Shown: positions 25,851-35,326 of the stretch, piece after piece
How positions within the stretch are numbered: position 1 is the first letter of the stretch
Layout of the letters: each line of letters opens with the position of its first letter
Assembly: GCF_001611555.1 (NCBI RefSeq)
Contig: NZ_LSGP01000017.1
Span: 1-64,000 of the forward strand
Length of the DNA: 64,000 bases
DNA from: Anaerosporomusa subterranea
GTDB taxonomy: Bacteria; Bacillota; Negativicutes; Sporomusales; Acetonemataceae
Reading direction: 5' to 3'
Translations under genes and position numbers: made by a program
Notes under the pieces: generated by a model
Told to the model about the DNA's origin: nothing
What the model saw: only the letters and a program-made list of their open reading frames with translations
Database searches by the model: none

Positions 25851-27527
25851 CTACATATCCAGACTGGTTGTTGTCCCCATTTTACTTAGCAGAAACTTCA
25901 AGATACCGGTTACAACCAGCACGATGATGATTAAAACTGTGGAATAGGCGGCAGCGACGCCAAGACGGCCAACATCGACTTGAGACATGATGGCGACTGT
26001 CAGTAGGTTGTAGCTAGCTGATACCAGGAAGATGACCGCGCTCACAGCTGTCATGCTGCGAACAAAGCTGTAAATCAGGCCGCTAAAGAAGGCGCTCTTG
26101 ATCAAGGGGATGGTGACCGAAGTAAAGACTTTGAAGGTATTCGCACCTAAATCTTGAGCCGCTTCTTCGATCGCAGGATCGATCTGCTGCAGCGAGGCGA
26201 CGCCAGCGCGGATACCGACAGGCATGTTGCGAAAGATGAAGGAAAAGATGATGATGGCGGCTGTTCCGGTTAGTACTAGCGGGGGGTCATTGTAGGCAAG
26301 GACATAGCCCATGCCGATGACGGTTCCGGGAATCGCCATAGACAACAATGAAGTAAACTCGATCATGCCCCGCCCGATAAAGCGTTTACGGGTAATCAAA
26401 AAGGCGATGATCATGCCAAGTATACCGGTAAGAGGCATGGATAACAGTGAAAGATAGGTAGTATCAATGATCGGCTTCATTCCTAGTGCCCAAATATATT
26501 GGTAATGCTTGAGTGTCGGGGTGAAATCAATGCCCCAGAGATTGACGAACGAGCCGTAAGGTATCAAGATGTACAGAATGACGATAAACAGACTGATCAA
26601 GAAACAAGGGGTGCCAACCGTCAGCCTGACAATGAAATCTTCGTTCAACTGGCGTTGGCGGGAGGGCTTGCCAGTTACAGTGACATAGCTACCTGAGCCT
26701 ACCCAGTATTTTTGCAAGACAAACATGAATACTGAGATCGAGAGCAATACAGTGGCCAGAGCGGTGCCGCCCTTAATATCATAGTTGCCCATAGCCTGCA
26801 GATACACCTGGGCAGCCAGAGTCGTGAAATTGCCGCCAATAACCATGGCATTGCCGAAGTCGGCGACTGTCTGGATGAATACTAACAAGAAGCTGTTGGC
26901 GATACCAGGCTTTAACAAGGGAAAAACAACGGTTTTGAAAATATGCCAGCGTGAGGCGCCCATATTGCGAGCAGCTTCTTCAAGCGCTGGATCGATCTGG
27001 CGCAATAGGCCGGCCAACACTAAATAGGCAGTTGGGAAAAAGGTTAAGATCTGTACGATCGATAAGCCAAGAAACCCATAAATATCTGCATCTTTGATGC
27101 CAAGCAGGGTGTGAGTGACAAAGCCGCGCTGACCGAACAGCATGATAAATGACATCGATAAGGCAAATGGCGGAGAGACGATTGGTAGGATGGCGAGCAG
27201 ATTAAATAGTTTCTTGGCGCGGATTTTAATAAACGCGTCTGTATAGGCAAACAAAAAGCCGATCGCAGTCGATACTAAGCTGACAAACAAGCCGTTGTAC
27301 ATGGTGTTTCCCAGTACACGAATATTTTCGCTACGGCGGAATGCATCTTGGTAATAGCGGAGCGTGGGAGCGCCCTGGTCGGTCAGGAAGCCTTCTTTGA
27401 GCACTTCATATAATGGCCAGACAATAAATAGGAGCAGCGATATGAGGACAGTAATGATGGTGGCTAGTAGTATTGGGTCGCGCGCGATTTTTTTCATATC
27501 GTCAATTTGCGGTTGGATTAGTGACAC
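25851..27527 (-). CDS. ABC transporter permease, fused two-domain (FbpB/AfuB type)
   Basis: The 558-residue protein carries two copies of the BPD_transp_1 domain, each with an EAA loop: EEAARNMGASRWHIFKTVVF in the first half and EEAAQDLGANTFKVFTSV in the second. About twelve membrane helices are expected. This fused layout is typical of ferric iron and Afu-type importers. It starts at a GTG with AGGAGG 9 bases before. A 17-bp GC hairpin lies in the gap to the binding-protein gene. Confidence 0.92.
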   Translation of the reverse strand: MSLIQPQIDDMKKIARDPILLATIITVLISLLLFIVWPLYEVLKEGFLTDQGAPTLRYYQDAFRRSENIRVLGNTMYNGLFVSLVSTAIGFLFAYTDAFIKIRAKKLFNLLAILPIVSPPFALSMSFIMLFGQRGFVTHTLLGIKDADIYGFLGLSIVQILTFFPTAYLVLAGLLRQIDPALEEAARNMGASRWHIFKTVVFPLLKPGIANSFLLVFIQTVADFGNAMVIGGNFTTLAAQVYLQAMGNYDIKGGTALATVLLSISVFMFVLQKYWVGSGSYVTVTGKPSRQRQLNEDFIVRLTVGTPCFLISLFIVILYILIPYGSFVNLWGIDFTPTLKHYQYIWALGMKPIIDTTYLSLLSMPLTGILGMIIAFLITRKRFIGRGMIEFTSLLSMAIPGTVIGMGYVLAYNDPPLVLTGTAAIIIFSFIFRNMPVGIRAGVASLQQIDPAIEEAAQDLGANTFKVFTSVTIPLIKSAFFSGLIYSFVRSMTAVSAVIFLVSASYNLLTVAIMSQVDVGRLGVAAAYSTVLIIIVLVVTGILKFLLSKMGTTTSLDM

Positions 27528-27544
27528 GTTGTATCGCCTCCTAG

Positions 27545-27581
27545 GCAGGACGACCGCGGCGCGTCGCCGCGGTCGTCCTGC
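27545..27581 (-). other. GC-rich mRNA hairpin between binding protein and permease
   Basis: A perfect 17-bp stem (27545-27561 with 27565-27581) with a 3-base loop and no T run. It may protect the upstream binding-protein message or reduce read-through, giving more binding protein than permease. Confidence 0.7.
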
Positions 27582-27624
27582 TGATGAGAAACCAATTAAC
27601 GAGGTTGAGGACGTGGGTTCGTAT

Positions 27625-27745
27625 AACCGCAGAGTACACAGAGGGTACGTCGAGTACGCCGAGGATGCTGAGAGTTACGATATTTTATAAAAGTAATCGC
27701 AACCCTCTACGGGCGCCCTCCGCGTACTCTGCGTACTCTGCGGTT
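27625..27745. repeat. inverted pair of CGCAGAGTACACAGAG repeats
   Basis: AACCGCAGAGTACACAGAGG at the left and CCGCGTACTCTGCGTACTC plus TGCGGTT at the right form a long inverted pair. A second inner pair, GGGTACGTCGAGTACG, lies between. It belongs to the same class as 6753-6791. Confidence 0.7.
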
Positions 27746-27759
27746 CGGCAACTCTGTTC

Positions 27760-28791
27760 TTATTTCTTAACTGCTTGGCTCCACTTTTCAACTAGCTTAG
27801 TGCGGTTGTTTCCAGCCCAACTGAGGTCATAGTTGATCAGTTTGACGTCTTTGATTTCAGCAGCTTGCTTCGGTGCCGCTGCTTCCGGGTTAGTTAGGAA
27901 TTGGTAGGAGCCGGCAGCTTGACCAAGCTCTTGCCCCTTTTTAGTCAAAATCCAGTCGATGAACTTCTTGGCTGCTTCTTGGTCAGGGCCGCCTTTAACC
28001 ATGGCGACTGCGCCGGTTTCATAGCCGGTGCCTTCAGATGGAGCGGACAGCACAAGGTCTTTCATGCCTTCTTCACGATATTTAATGCCGTCATGCAGGA
28101 AAGTGATGCCGACGGTGGCTTCACCTGTGCCGACCATACGACCAGGGGCGGTGCCCGATTTCGGGTAGGTCTTAATTTGTTGGTCGAGCTGTTTCATATA
28201 AGCGAGTCCTTTTTCTTCGCCCATGAGTTGAACGATAGTGGCTAACATCGTGTAAGCAGTGCCGGAAGAACCAGGGTTAGCCATTGTGATTTGGCCTTTG
28301 AATTCAGGTTTTAGAAGGTCCTGCCAACTTTGTGGCAGACTGACTTTCTTTTCGTCAAGCAATTTCTTGTTGGAAACAAAGCCGAGGTATCCGACATAAA
28401 TACCAGTCCAGTAGCCTTCGGCATCTTTGAACTTGGCTGGAATCATAGCTGCGTTCGAAGAAACGTATTTGTCTAGCAGGCCGTCTGCTTTGGCTTGGAT
28501 GAAGCCATCAGCCGGGCCACCCCACCAGATAGAGGCCTTGGGTGAGTTTTTCTCGGCTTTCAGCCGGCCGAGGATTTCGCCTGAACTCATACGAACAGCG
28601 GAGACTTTGATGCCAGTGTCTTTTTCAAATTCTTTCACTGTCATAACCATGTGATCTTCCATCAGGCCGCAGTAAAGAGTGAGCTGAAGTTGTTTCTTGG
28701 CCTCTTCCTTGGCGCCGCCGCAGCCAGCCGCCAGACCAGCTAACATGACAATCGACAAGACGAGCGCAATCAGTTTTTTACTCCGGGACAT
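27760..28791 (-). CDS. ABC substrate-binding lipoprotein (Fbp/Afu type)
   Basis: The 343-residue protein has a lipoprotein signal ending LAAGCGG (Cys at about 24) and a class-II binding-protein fold: LTLYCGLMEDHMVMTVKEFE, GRLKAEKNSPKASIWWGGPA and TFLHDGIKYREEG. It lacks an obvious paired-tyrosine ferric site, so an anionic organic or phosphate ligand is possible. AGGAGG precedes the ATG. It is the first gene of the transcript that continues through permease, ATPase, PhoU-like and MgtC genes. Confidence 0.9.
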   Translation of the reverse strand: MSRSKKLIALVLSIVMLAGLAAGCGGAKEEAKKQLQLTLYCGLMEDHMVMTVKEFEKDTGIKVSAVRMSSGEILGRLKAEKNSPKASIWWGGPADGFIQAKADGLLDKYVSSNAAMIPAKFKDAEGYWTGIYVGYLGFVSNKKLLDEKKVSLPQSWQDLLKPEFKGQITMANPGSSGTAYTMLATIVQLMGEEKGLAYMKQLDQQIKTYPKSGTAPGRMVGTGEATVGITFLHDGIKYREEGMKDLVLSAPSEGTGYETGAVAMVKGGPDQEAAKKFIDWILTKKGQELGQAAGSYQFLTNPEAAAPKQAAEIKDVKLINYDLSWAGNNRTKLVEKWSQAVKK

Positions 28792-28906
28792 GAAAACGCC
28801 TCCTTGATATTTAGTTGATACTATTTCAGCATCAGTATGGCATATCCAGAAAGTTCTGCCAATCAGAGGAAAACTGATTTCATTGTAGGATTTTATCTGA
28901 CAAGTT

Positions 28907-30283
28907 TTACGATTGGAGAACGACCGGGGGCATATTTTGCCGCAGAGCAGATAGCTCCCTGTATATTTCCGGCATTCCCCTGTTAATATCGGCCACGCTT
29001 GTTCGTGCTACGCTAAGACGGATGCCTTTTTTATAATAGTGACTGTCAATGAAGCATTCAATTCCGGGAGTAACCAGGATGTTTCTTTTTTTCAAATTTT
29101 CAACGAGCTGTGCTTCATTGATGCAGTCAGGCAGTTGCAGATAGCAGTAAAATCCACTCTCGCCTCCTACCCATTCCGCTCCGTACTTTGCTGCATCGGT
29201 AAAATGTGTTTTAAGGCATTCAAGCCGTGCCGATAAATCCCTTTTAATGGACGAGATATGCTTTTTCAACAAATTGCTGCGTATGTAGATTTCTAACGTT
29301 GCTTGTGATACCAGAGACGGTGAGAAATAAGAGTTGTAATATGAATACCTAGCATATTCAGTAAAGATGGGTAATAGAAACGATGGAACGACAGTGATGC
29401 CTACCCGGATCCAGGGTATTATTTTAATCAAACTTTTCAAGTAAATATGATGCTTATGATCGCCGTAAGAGTATATCGGGTCTCCGTGGTCACCAAACAG
29501 GATATCGCCGAAATAATCATCCTCTACAATATATACATCGTATTTCTCCGCCAGTTGTGCAATGGATTTTCGTTGTTGCTTCGGGTAGCAAGTACCCAGC
29601 GGGTTATGGCTGTTGGGGACTGTGTAAAAAAATTTAATCTTTTCCTTTTTGAAAAGATCCTCAAGAAAATCCAGGTCGATTCCAGCCGGTCCCCGCGGTA
29701 TGCCGAGGATCTTAGTGCCGCTACTTTTTAAAAATTGGTTATAGTACCTAAATGTAGGTTGCTCGATCAAGATGATTTCTTTCTTATTCGGAAAGGGCAT
29801 ATTGTTTAAAATGTTGAGAGCCTGCTGAACGCCAAGATTGACAAAGATATTCTCAGGAGTAGTGAATACTTGGTAATCTGCAAGGTATTTCGGCAACAGC
29901 TTTCTTAAAGAAGGAACACCGTAGAGCTCATGCCAATCAGAGCTATTGGTATTGCATATGTCAATCGCCCGGTCAAGGCAGTGTTTCAGGTCGGGCGTGT
30001 AGATAGTGTCCAACAATGGGTTGCCACGAGAAAAATCGATTATCATCGTCTCCGGCTGCTCTAGCCTAAGGCGGTGCCCTAGAATATAACACCCACTCTG
30101 TGGAACCGAATAAACTAAGTGTTTGCTCTTTAGGGTTTCATACGCCTTCACCACCGTATTTTTACTCACGCCATAGGTCGCAGACAATTCACGGACAGAC
30201 GGCAGTTTTTCGCGCGGTTGAAATCTGCCTTCCCGTATTGATCGCTCGATCGCAGCAGCAATCCGTTCGTATGCTTTCTCCAC
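28907..30283 (-). CDS. MocR-type GntR/aminotransferase regulator
   Basis: The 458-residue protein joins an N-terminal GntR winged helix (REKLPSVRELSATYGVSKNT, residues about 20-45) to a class-I aminotransferase-fold domain from about 85 on. PLP contacts include PNSHNPLGTCY and the lysine of IYLKSLIKI. MocR proteins respond to PLP, amino acids or amines. It starts at a GTG with AGGGG upstream. It is divergent from the MFS gene at 30398, its likely target. Confidence 0.9.
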   Translation of the reverse strand: MEKAYERIAAAIERSIREGRFQPREKLPSVRELSATYGVSKNTVVKAYETLKSKHLVYSVPQSGCYILGHRLRLEQPETMIIDFSRGNPLLDTIYTPDLKHCLDRAIDICNTNSSDWHELYGVPSLRKLLPKYLADYQVFTTPENIFVNLGVQQALNILNNMPFPNKKEIILIEQPTFRYYNQFLKSSGTKILGIPRGPAGIDLDFLEDLFKKEKIKFFYTVPNSHNPLGTCYPKQQRKSIAQLAEKYDVYIVEDDYFGDILFGDHGDPIYSYGDHKHHIYLKSLIKIIPWIRVGITVVPSFLLPIFTEYARYSYYNSYFSPSLVSQATLEIYIRSNLLKKHISSIKRDLSARLECLKTHFTDAAKYGAEWVGGESGFYCYLQLPDCINEAQLVENLKKRNILVTPGIECFIDSHYYKKGIRLSVARTSVADINRGMPEIYRELSALRQNMPPVVLQS

Positions 30284-30300
30284 CTTGTTTCAACCCCTAA

Positions 30301-30359
30301 CTGTATTGGTACAGATTAAGTATAACACAATTGTCGATACGCTTTCCCAACGCTATAAT
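30301..30359 (+). promoter_or_regulatory. MFS promoter and candidate MocR operator
   Basis: TTGTCG (30331-30336) and TATAAT (30354-30359) are 17 bases apart in front of the MFS gene. The inverted repeat CTGTATTGGTACAG (30301-30314) lies 17 bases upstream of the -35, between the divergent genes, and is a plausible operator. Confidence 0.55.
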
Positions 30360-30397
30360 AAATGTAATCCAGGTTTGCGCTTAGGGGGTAAGCGAAA

Positions 30398-31579
30398 GTG
30401 GCGAATCCGCAATTCGTACTTAATACGTCTCATATAATCATTGACGGCTTATTTGAGAGTATACCGATACTTCTTTCCTTTATCGCCATTTCCTTTGGGG
30501 CCGGCGAAAAGGAAATCGGTATTATTATCTCGCTCGCAATTATGGGAAGTACTCTTTTGGGCCTGTCTACAATATTCTTTTCCCGGTACTTTGGCTTGCT
30601 GCGCACATTAAGCCTTGTAATTGTATTATATGGTATTGGATTTTTCGCTAATGCTTTTTCCCGGAATATTTATTTTGCAGGATTTTGCTTCATTATCGCC
30701 ATTGCAGGTCATAGTGTATTTCACAACACTGCATTTGCCTATCTTACATCAAACTCCGACAGACAGTCGTTGGGAAAGGCTATGGGGAATTTCACAGCGA
30801 TCGGCGATATTGGCAGAGTTCCCTTTGCTTCCCTGGCAGGTTTTATTGTCGCAATTTCTGTATTTGGATTCCCTGGCTGGCGGATTGCTTGTTTAACATA
30901 TGGCCTGGGAGCAATACTGTTCGCAGGTTATCTGCTTTTTACCTCTTTTACCATAAAAGAGACAGATTATCGGGGATTTTTGTCAACAACAAGGATAAAG
31001 CGGAATTTTCCTTCCTTTGCTCTGTTACGCAACCGTCAATACGCACTGGCAATAAGTGCGAGCATACTTGATGGCTTTAGCAGCGACCAGATATTTACTT
31101 TTTTACCTTATCTACTTTTTGCGAAAGGTATTGATCCAAAAATCATCGGAACGTTTGCACTTGCCTTCACATTGGGATGCTTTCTGGGAAAGGTACTATG
31201 CGGCAGAACGATTGATTTATTTGGTGCGCGGAATGTGTTCGTTGCAGCGGAAACTGTTATGGCGATACTGCTTGTGTCTCTTGTTCTGGGACAACAAGTG
31301 CTTATGATTGCCGGAACATCGCTTCTGCTTGGTGTTGTAACAAAAGGGACAGTTCCTATTGTTCAAACCATTATTACGGAAACGGTTAGGGAAAAGCACT
31401 GCTATGACGATATTTTTGCCATTAGCTCCTTCTTTCGTGGAGTTACCAGTATGATGACTCCTCTGCTTTTTGGCTTTATTGCTTCCTCACTCGGTGTAAA
31501 TTGGATTTATGGTATCATGGCTGTCGCTGCTGCATCTGCTGTCATACCAGTACTCATCATGAATACGCGCTCAATATGA
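30398..31579 (+). CDS. MFS transporter
   Basis: The 393-residue protein has about twelve hydrophobic segments typical of major facilitator transporters. It starts at a GTG with GGGGG in front. Weak family marks include AMGNFTAIGDIGRVPFASL near segment 5 and GKVLCGRTIDLFGARN in the central loop. The substrate is unknown. Control by the divergent MocR regulator suggests an amino acid, amine or vitamin-B6-related compound; this is inference. Confidence 0.85.
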   Translation: MANPQFVLNTSHIIIDGLFESIPILLSFIAISFGAGEKEIGIIISLAIMGSTLLGLSTIFFSRYFGLLRTLSLVIVLYGIGFFANAFSRNIYFAGFCFIIAIAGHSVFHNTAFAYLTSNSDRQSLGKAMGNFTAIGDIGRVPFASLAGFIVAISVFGFPGWRIACLTYGLGAILFAGYLLFTSFTIKETDYRGFLSTTRIKRNFPSFALLRNRQYALAISASILDGFSSDQIFTFLPYLLFAKGIDPKIIGTFALAFTLGCFLGKVLCGRTIDLFGARNVFVAAETVMAILLVSLVLGQQVLMIAGTSLLLGVVTKGTVPIVQTIITETVREKHCYDDIFAISSFFRGVTSMMTPLLFGFIASSLGVNWIYGIMAVAAASAVIPVLIMNTRSI

Positions 31580-31593
31580 TGCAGACTCTGTGG

Positions 31594-32277
31594 CTAACGT
31601 ACTCGGCGTTCTGCTTCATTCGCCAACAATCCATGCTTTAATGCATAGCTCACTAACTCCGTCCGTTTGCTAAAGCCGAGCTTCTCCATCATTCGTGTTT
31701 TATAGGTATCTACTGTTTTGACGCTGAGCGTCAGCATGGCCGCGGCATCGCTGATTGAATGGCCGCGTGCCAGCAGTTTTAGCACTTCGCGTTCACGCGT
31801 ACTCAAGACGACATAAGGATCATCAGCCGGTTCCTGTCCATGGCTGTCTGTCAACAGGCTGGTAAGCAAACACTGCAGGTGATTCGGACTGAGGAACCGC
31901 TTACCTTGCCTGACGCAGTTGATGGCTTCAAACAGCTCGGTATCGACGGCTCCCTTTTGCACAAATCCCATCGCGCCTGCTTGCATGACTTCGCGTACAT
32001 AATTCTCATCCTCATGCATGCTCAATACGATCGCACGGATAGCCAAACCACGGCTTTTGATTTCGCGAATGCATTCCATCCCGTCCATATTGGGCATAGA
32101 TAAATCCAACACGATGATATCAGCGGGAGTTGCTTCCATGATGTGAAGAGCCTCCAGGCCATCGGAAGCTTCGCCGACGACCTTCAGGCCGGGACGGCTT
32201 TCAAGCAGCATTTTCAGGCCTGATCGTAGCAGGATATGGTCATCGGCTAAAATAATTCTCACAGTTTGCATAGTCAT
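31594..32277 (-). CDS. NarL/LuxR-family response regulator
   Basis: The 227-residue regulator has a receiver domain (ILADDH; phospho-Asp at about 57 in DIIVLDLSMPNMDG; Lys in GFVQKGA) and a LuxR helix-turn-helix (LSTREREVLKLLARGHSISD, then SVKTVDTYKTRMMEKLG). It overlaps its kinase by 4 bases. The target genes are unknown; the TTT operon upstream at 34855-38193 is a candidate. Confidence 0.92.
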   Translation of the reverse strand: MTMQTVRIILADDHILLRSGLKMLLESRPGLKVVGEASDGLEALHIMEATPADIIVLDLSMPNMDGMECIREIKSRGLAIRAIVLSMHEDENYVREVMQAGAMGFVQKGAVDTELFEAINCVRQGKRFLSPNHLQCLLTSLLTDSHGQEPADDPYVVLSTREREVLKLLARGHSISDAAAMLTLSVKTVDTYKTRMMEKLGFSKRTELVSYALKHGLLANEAERRVR

Positions 32278-33686
32278 TCCTCCCTAGGATTGGGGACGAC
32301 AACAGTGATAACAGTTCCCTTCTGAGGTGCTGAACTGATGGTAAGTGTACCGCCCAATAGCGCGGCCCGTTCTCGCATACCATATAAGCCCAGGCGATTA
32401 TCTTTTCGCGTATGGTCAAGAGATTTGACAATAAAGCCTTTGCCATCATCACTGATGATCAGCTCAATGTGATTTTCTCTGATGTCTATCGTGATTTCAA
32501 CACTTTGGGCGTCGGCATGTCTGATGATATTTGTCAGACCTTCCTGGAGGATCCGGTATAGAGCCATGGCGGTCGGCCCATGCACGCGGCCGTCGATTGC
32601 GGTAAAAGATACTAGGATGCCGTGGCGCTGCTCAAATTGAGTCAGGTATTTGCGGACAGCTGGGAGCAGGCCTAGATCATCAAGCACTGGCGGCCGGAGT
32701 TCGACAGCTAGATCGCGAATATCGCGCAGTGTGTTGGCGGCGAGATCTCTCGCTCCCAACAGAATTTCGCGTTGTTGGGCATCGGTGGTTCGGTCTGCAA
32801 GCATTCGCATTGACACCAGCAGCGAGGTCAGAGCCTGACCGGTTTCGTCATGCAATTCACGGGAGATCCGTTTGCGTTCATCTTCTTGGGCGGAAAGAAC
32901 CTTGTTAAGTAGGACTTTGCGCAGCCGCTCTTTACGAGCAAGCTCAGTCAGTAGCCTATCCCTCTCAACATTGGTGCGTGATAGACTCTGCGCCATCTGG
33001 CCGAACGCCTTTGCCAACAGTCCGACCTCGTCGTGGCTGCGAGCAGGAACCTGAACATTGAGTTGACCACGGCTAATTTGGTCGGCGCTGAGAGCCAATT
33101 GAGTGATCGGGCTGGCAATGCGCGAGGCCAAGTTGGCGGCTAGGAGCGCAGCCAGTAAGCAGACTGCTAAGGTAGCCAAAATTAGGTTTCTGAGGTGGGC
33201 GGCGATCTGGCCACGCATCGGATCTTCGAGCAGACCAACGCGAACATAGCCGACTTCGCCTTGCTCAATCGGAGCCAGGATGTCTCGCACCATCCCTTCG
33301 CTGGTATTCAGTCTGACAATGCTAACACTTGATCCGATGCCAGGATTGGCTTGCATGAGCCCGCGCGGTACGCCCTGGCTAAAGGTGTGGGCTAGTACAC
33401 CCTGCTTTGCGTCTTGTACAACTACATAGGAGACATCAGTGTTGTTTTTACGGGTTTCGCTGATTAGTTCATGCAGTGAGTAGCGGCTATCAGTTAGTAC
33501 ATGGTCGGCGCTGAGTGAAGCGATATGACGGGTGACCTCCATGCCCCGCTGGTCAAGCTGTTGGCCGGTCAAATCATATAACGAATTCCACAGCAGTAAT
33601 CCTAATAAAATCCCCAGCAGAGCCAGCATCGAAAGGGCGAGCAGCAAGATTTTGTGATACAGCGTCAGACGGGAGAAGTTCTTCAA
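32274..33686 (-). CDS. NarX-type sensor histidine kinase
   Basis: The 470-residue kinase has two membrane helices (about 14-30 and 165-185) around a periplasmic sensor and a HAMP segment. A HisKA_3 domain (RKRISRELHDETGQALTSLL) and an HATPase_c domain (LQEGLTNIIRHADA, DDGKGF, GLYGMRERA) follow. It starts at a TTG that overlaps the stop of the upstream binding-protein gene by 4 bases, so the three genes are coupled and probably act as one sensory unit. Confidence 0.92.
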   Translation of the reverse strand: MKNFSRLTLYHKILLLALSMLALLGILLGLLLWNSLYDLTGQQLDQRGMEVTRHIASLSADHVLTDSRYSLHELISETRKNNTDVSYVVVQDAKQGVLAHTFSQGVPRGLMQANPGIGSSVSIVRLNTSEGMVRDILAPIEQGEVGYVRVGLLEDPMRGQIAAHLRNLILATLAVCLLAALLAANLASRIASPITQLALSADQISRGQLNVQVPARSHDEVGLLAKAFGQMAQSLSRTNVERDRLLTELARKERLRKVLLNKVLSAQEDERKRISRELHDETGQALTSLLVSMRMLADRTTDAQQREILLGARDLAANTLRDIRDLAVELRPPVLDDLGLLPAVRKYLTQFEQRHGILVSFTAIDGRVHGPTAMALYRILQEGLTNIIRHADAQSVEITIDIRENHIELIISDDGKGFIVKSLDHTRKDNRLGLYGMRERAALLGGTLTISSAPQKGTVITVVVPNPREE

Positions 33687-34642
33687 CTGTCTCGCCTCAC
33701 TTCTCGCAGCATGGCGCGGATCCCATCGTATAGTTCAGGCTGAGGCGGCAAAAATCGATCAATATGCAGACCACCCAAGACTACAGCTACGGAATCTTCT
33801 TCATGCATGGAAAGAAATAATTGTCGCAAAGTGGTTTTCTGCTCTGTGCTCAAACCACGACGAACTACCACCGGCTCGGTGCCTGCCGCCTCAGATACGC
33901 CGATAATTTTGATCGCGTCAATCAGCTCCGGACTGCGCAGTTGAGTATATTCGTACACGAGGCTGTTGACAATCGCCCCGGCAGCGACATTGTTGGCAAC
34001 TGCCCGCAACGATTTATCATGACTATAGGTGAATGTATATGAATGAAAAAAGGAGTCAGGAGTCTGGTGCATTTTTTCCAGTGTATACGCCAGCGCAATA
34101 TAGCCAGAGTAGCTCAGCGGATCAGAAAAAGCAAAGGTTTTTCCGCGTAAGTCAGCCAGAGATTCGGCAGCACTAACACGGGGCACAATGATATAACCCC
34201 GGTAATAGGGCAAGCCGTTGCGTTGTTGCATTGCCAGTAGCTCAATCTCATTTTGACCAGACAGAGAAGCATAGGCGCCGCTAGAGAAAAATGCCAGGTC
34301 AGCCCCGCCCTTAGCTAGCAGGACTCCGACCTCAGCATAGCTTTGCCGCTGAATAAGAACTACAGGCCTCTCCAAACGGCGGCTAATATAATCGGCGATT
34401 TGCCGGTAATATACGATCGAATCCTTGGGCGAAAGCACAGAAGAGATGGCAAGCCGCAGCGGCTTTGGTCCGGATGCCGGACTAACCGCTGGGTCAGCAT
34501 CTTCAACTTTGTTGAAATCAATATAGGGACCTGGGGTCTGGCGCATCTCGACAAAGGTAATCGCAGCGATGCCAATCACGAAAAGTAGGCTGATAACCAG
34601 ACGGCGAAAAACGGCAGCGCGGCGCGATCGGAGGTTGTTCAT
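33683..34642 (-). CDS. PhnD-like periplasmic sensory binding protein
   Basis: The 319-residue product has one N-terminal membrane helix (LVISLLFVIGIAAITFV), which probably anchors it. A PhnD/phosphonate-binding-like domain follows (LRLAISSVLSPKDSIVYYRQ, ADLAFFSSGAY, GKTFAFSDPLSYSGY, IVNSLVYEY). There is no ABC permease or ATPase next to it. It is coupled to a histidine kinase, so it likely presents a ligand to the sensor rather than to a transporter. The ligand is unknown. Confidence 0.88.
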   Translation of the reverse strand: MNNLRSRRAAVFRRLVISLLFVIGIAAITFVEMRQTPGPYIDFNKVEDADPAVSPASGPKPLRLAISSVLSPKDSIVYYRQIADYISRRLERPVVLIQRQSYAEVGVLLAKGGADLAFFSSGAYASLSGQNEIELLAMQQRNGLPYYRGYIIVPRVSAAESLADLRGKTFAFSDPLSYSGYIALAYTLEKMHQTPDSFFHSYTFTYSHDKSLRAVANNVAAGAIVNSLVYEYTQLRSPELIDAIKIIGVSEAAGTEPVVVRRGLSTEQKTTLRQLFLSMHEEDSVAVVLGGLHIDRFLPPQPELYDGIRAMLREVRRDS

Positions 34643-34800
34643 GGTTAGTCTCCTGCCAAATGCTTGATATTTCAGTATTCGCTATCAGCGGTTTGTTTTC
34701 CTACCTGTTAGCCTGCTCCTTCCCTGTCTGAGCAAGACGATGCGAGCCTCAGTGCTCAACCCTATGAACCAACGCAAAGCCGGACTCAGCGTTCGACAGT

Positions 34801-34846
34801 AAAAGGCCCCCAGTATTGAAGTACTTCAATACTGGGGGCCTTTTTT
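34801..34846. terminator. perfect 44-bp palindromic terminator
   Basis: 34801-34844 is fully self-complementary (22-bp arms, AAAAGGCCCCCAGTATTGAA onward), with Ts on both sides. It ends the TTT operon on the minus strand and shields the sensory operon. Confidence 0.9.
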
Positions 34847-34854
34847 GTGAGAAA

Positions 34855-35286
34855 CTATGGTAATGGTACATTCAGCAGGACCGCAAATAGATAATACAGC
34901 GCGCCAGTAGTGACAAATGAGCTGATAACTACTTTTTTCCACCAGTAACTGATGCTGTCTGCAATGACGATGCCTGCTATTGTCAAGAAAACCGGCGTTG
35001 TCGTCAGGAAGCCAATGTGCGGCAGTAATGCGACATAGATAACCATGGCGACCATGATAACAACTAGTGGCTTTGATGGCAGGTCAGGAACAGTCTCTCC
35101 CTTTTTGCCAAGCACTGCGAACAGCAGGATGCCGACCGAAAACGCCGCCAGCAGCCCGGCCACCAGTTTCGGGAAAAAGGCTGGGCCGAGAGTGTCCGCA
35201 GCCACGGGAAACGTGCTGGCTTCCAGGTATACATATGCCGCCAGTAGTAGCAGCAAGATGGCGGTAGTGATATTTACCTTGCGCAT
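34855..35286 (-). CDS. tctB: TTT transporter small membrane subunit TctB
   Basis: The 143-residue protein has four membrane helices and the TctB pattern (TFPVAADTLGPAFFPKLVAG, VYVALLPHIGFL). TctB is the small membrane part of tripartite tricarboxylate transporters. It is the third gene of set 1 (TctA, TctC, TctB) and is paralogous to 39540-39971. Confidence 0.9.
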   Translation of the reverse strand: MRKVNITTAILLLLLAAYVYLEASTFPVAADTLGPAFFPKLVAGLLAAFSVGILLFAVLGKKGETVPDLPSKPLVVIMVAMVIYVALLPHIGFLTTTPVFLTIAGIVIADSISYWWKKVVISSFVTTGALYYLFAVLLNVPLP

Positions 35287-35326
35287 GATCTAACCTCCAT
35301 TACTTTGCATGCTGACAGGGAAAGTC

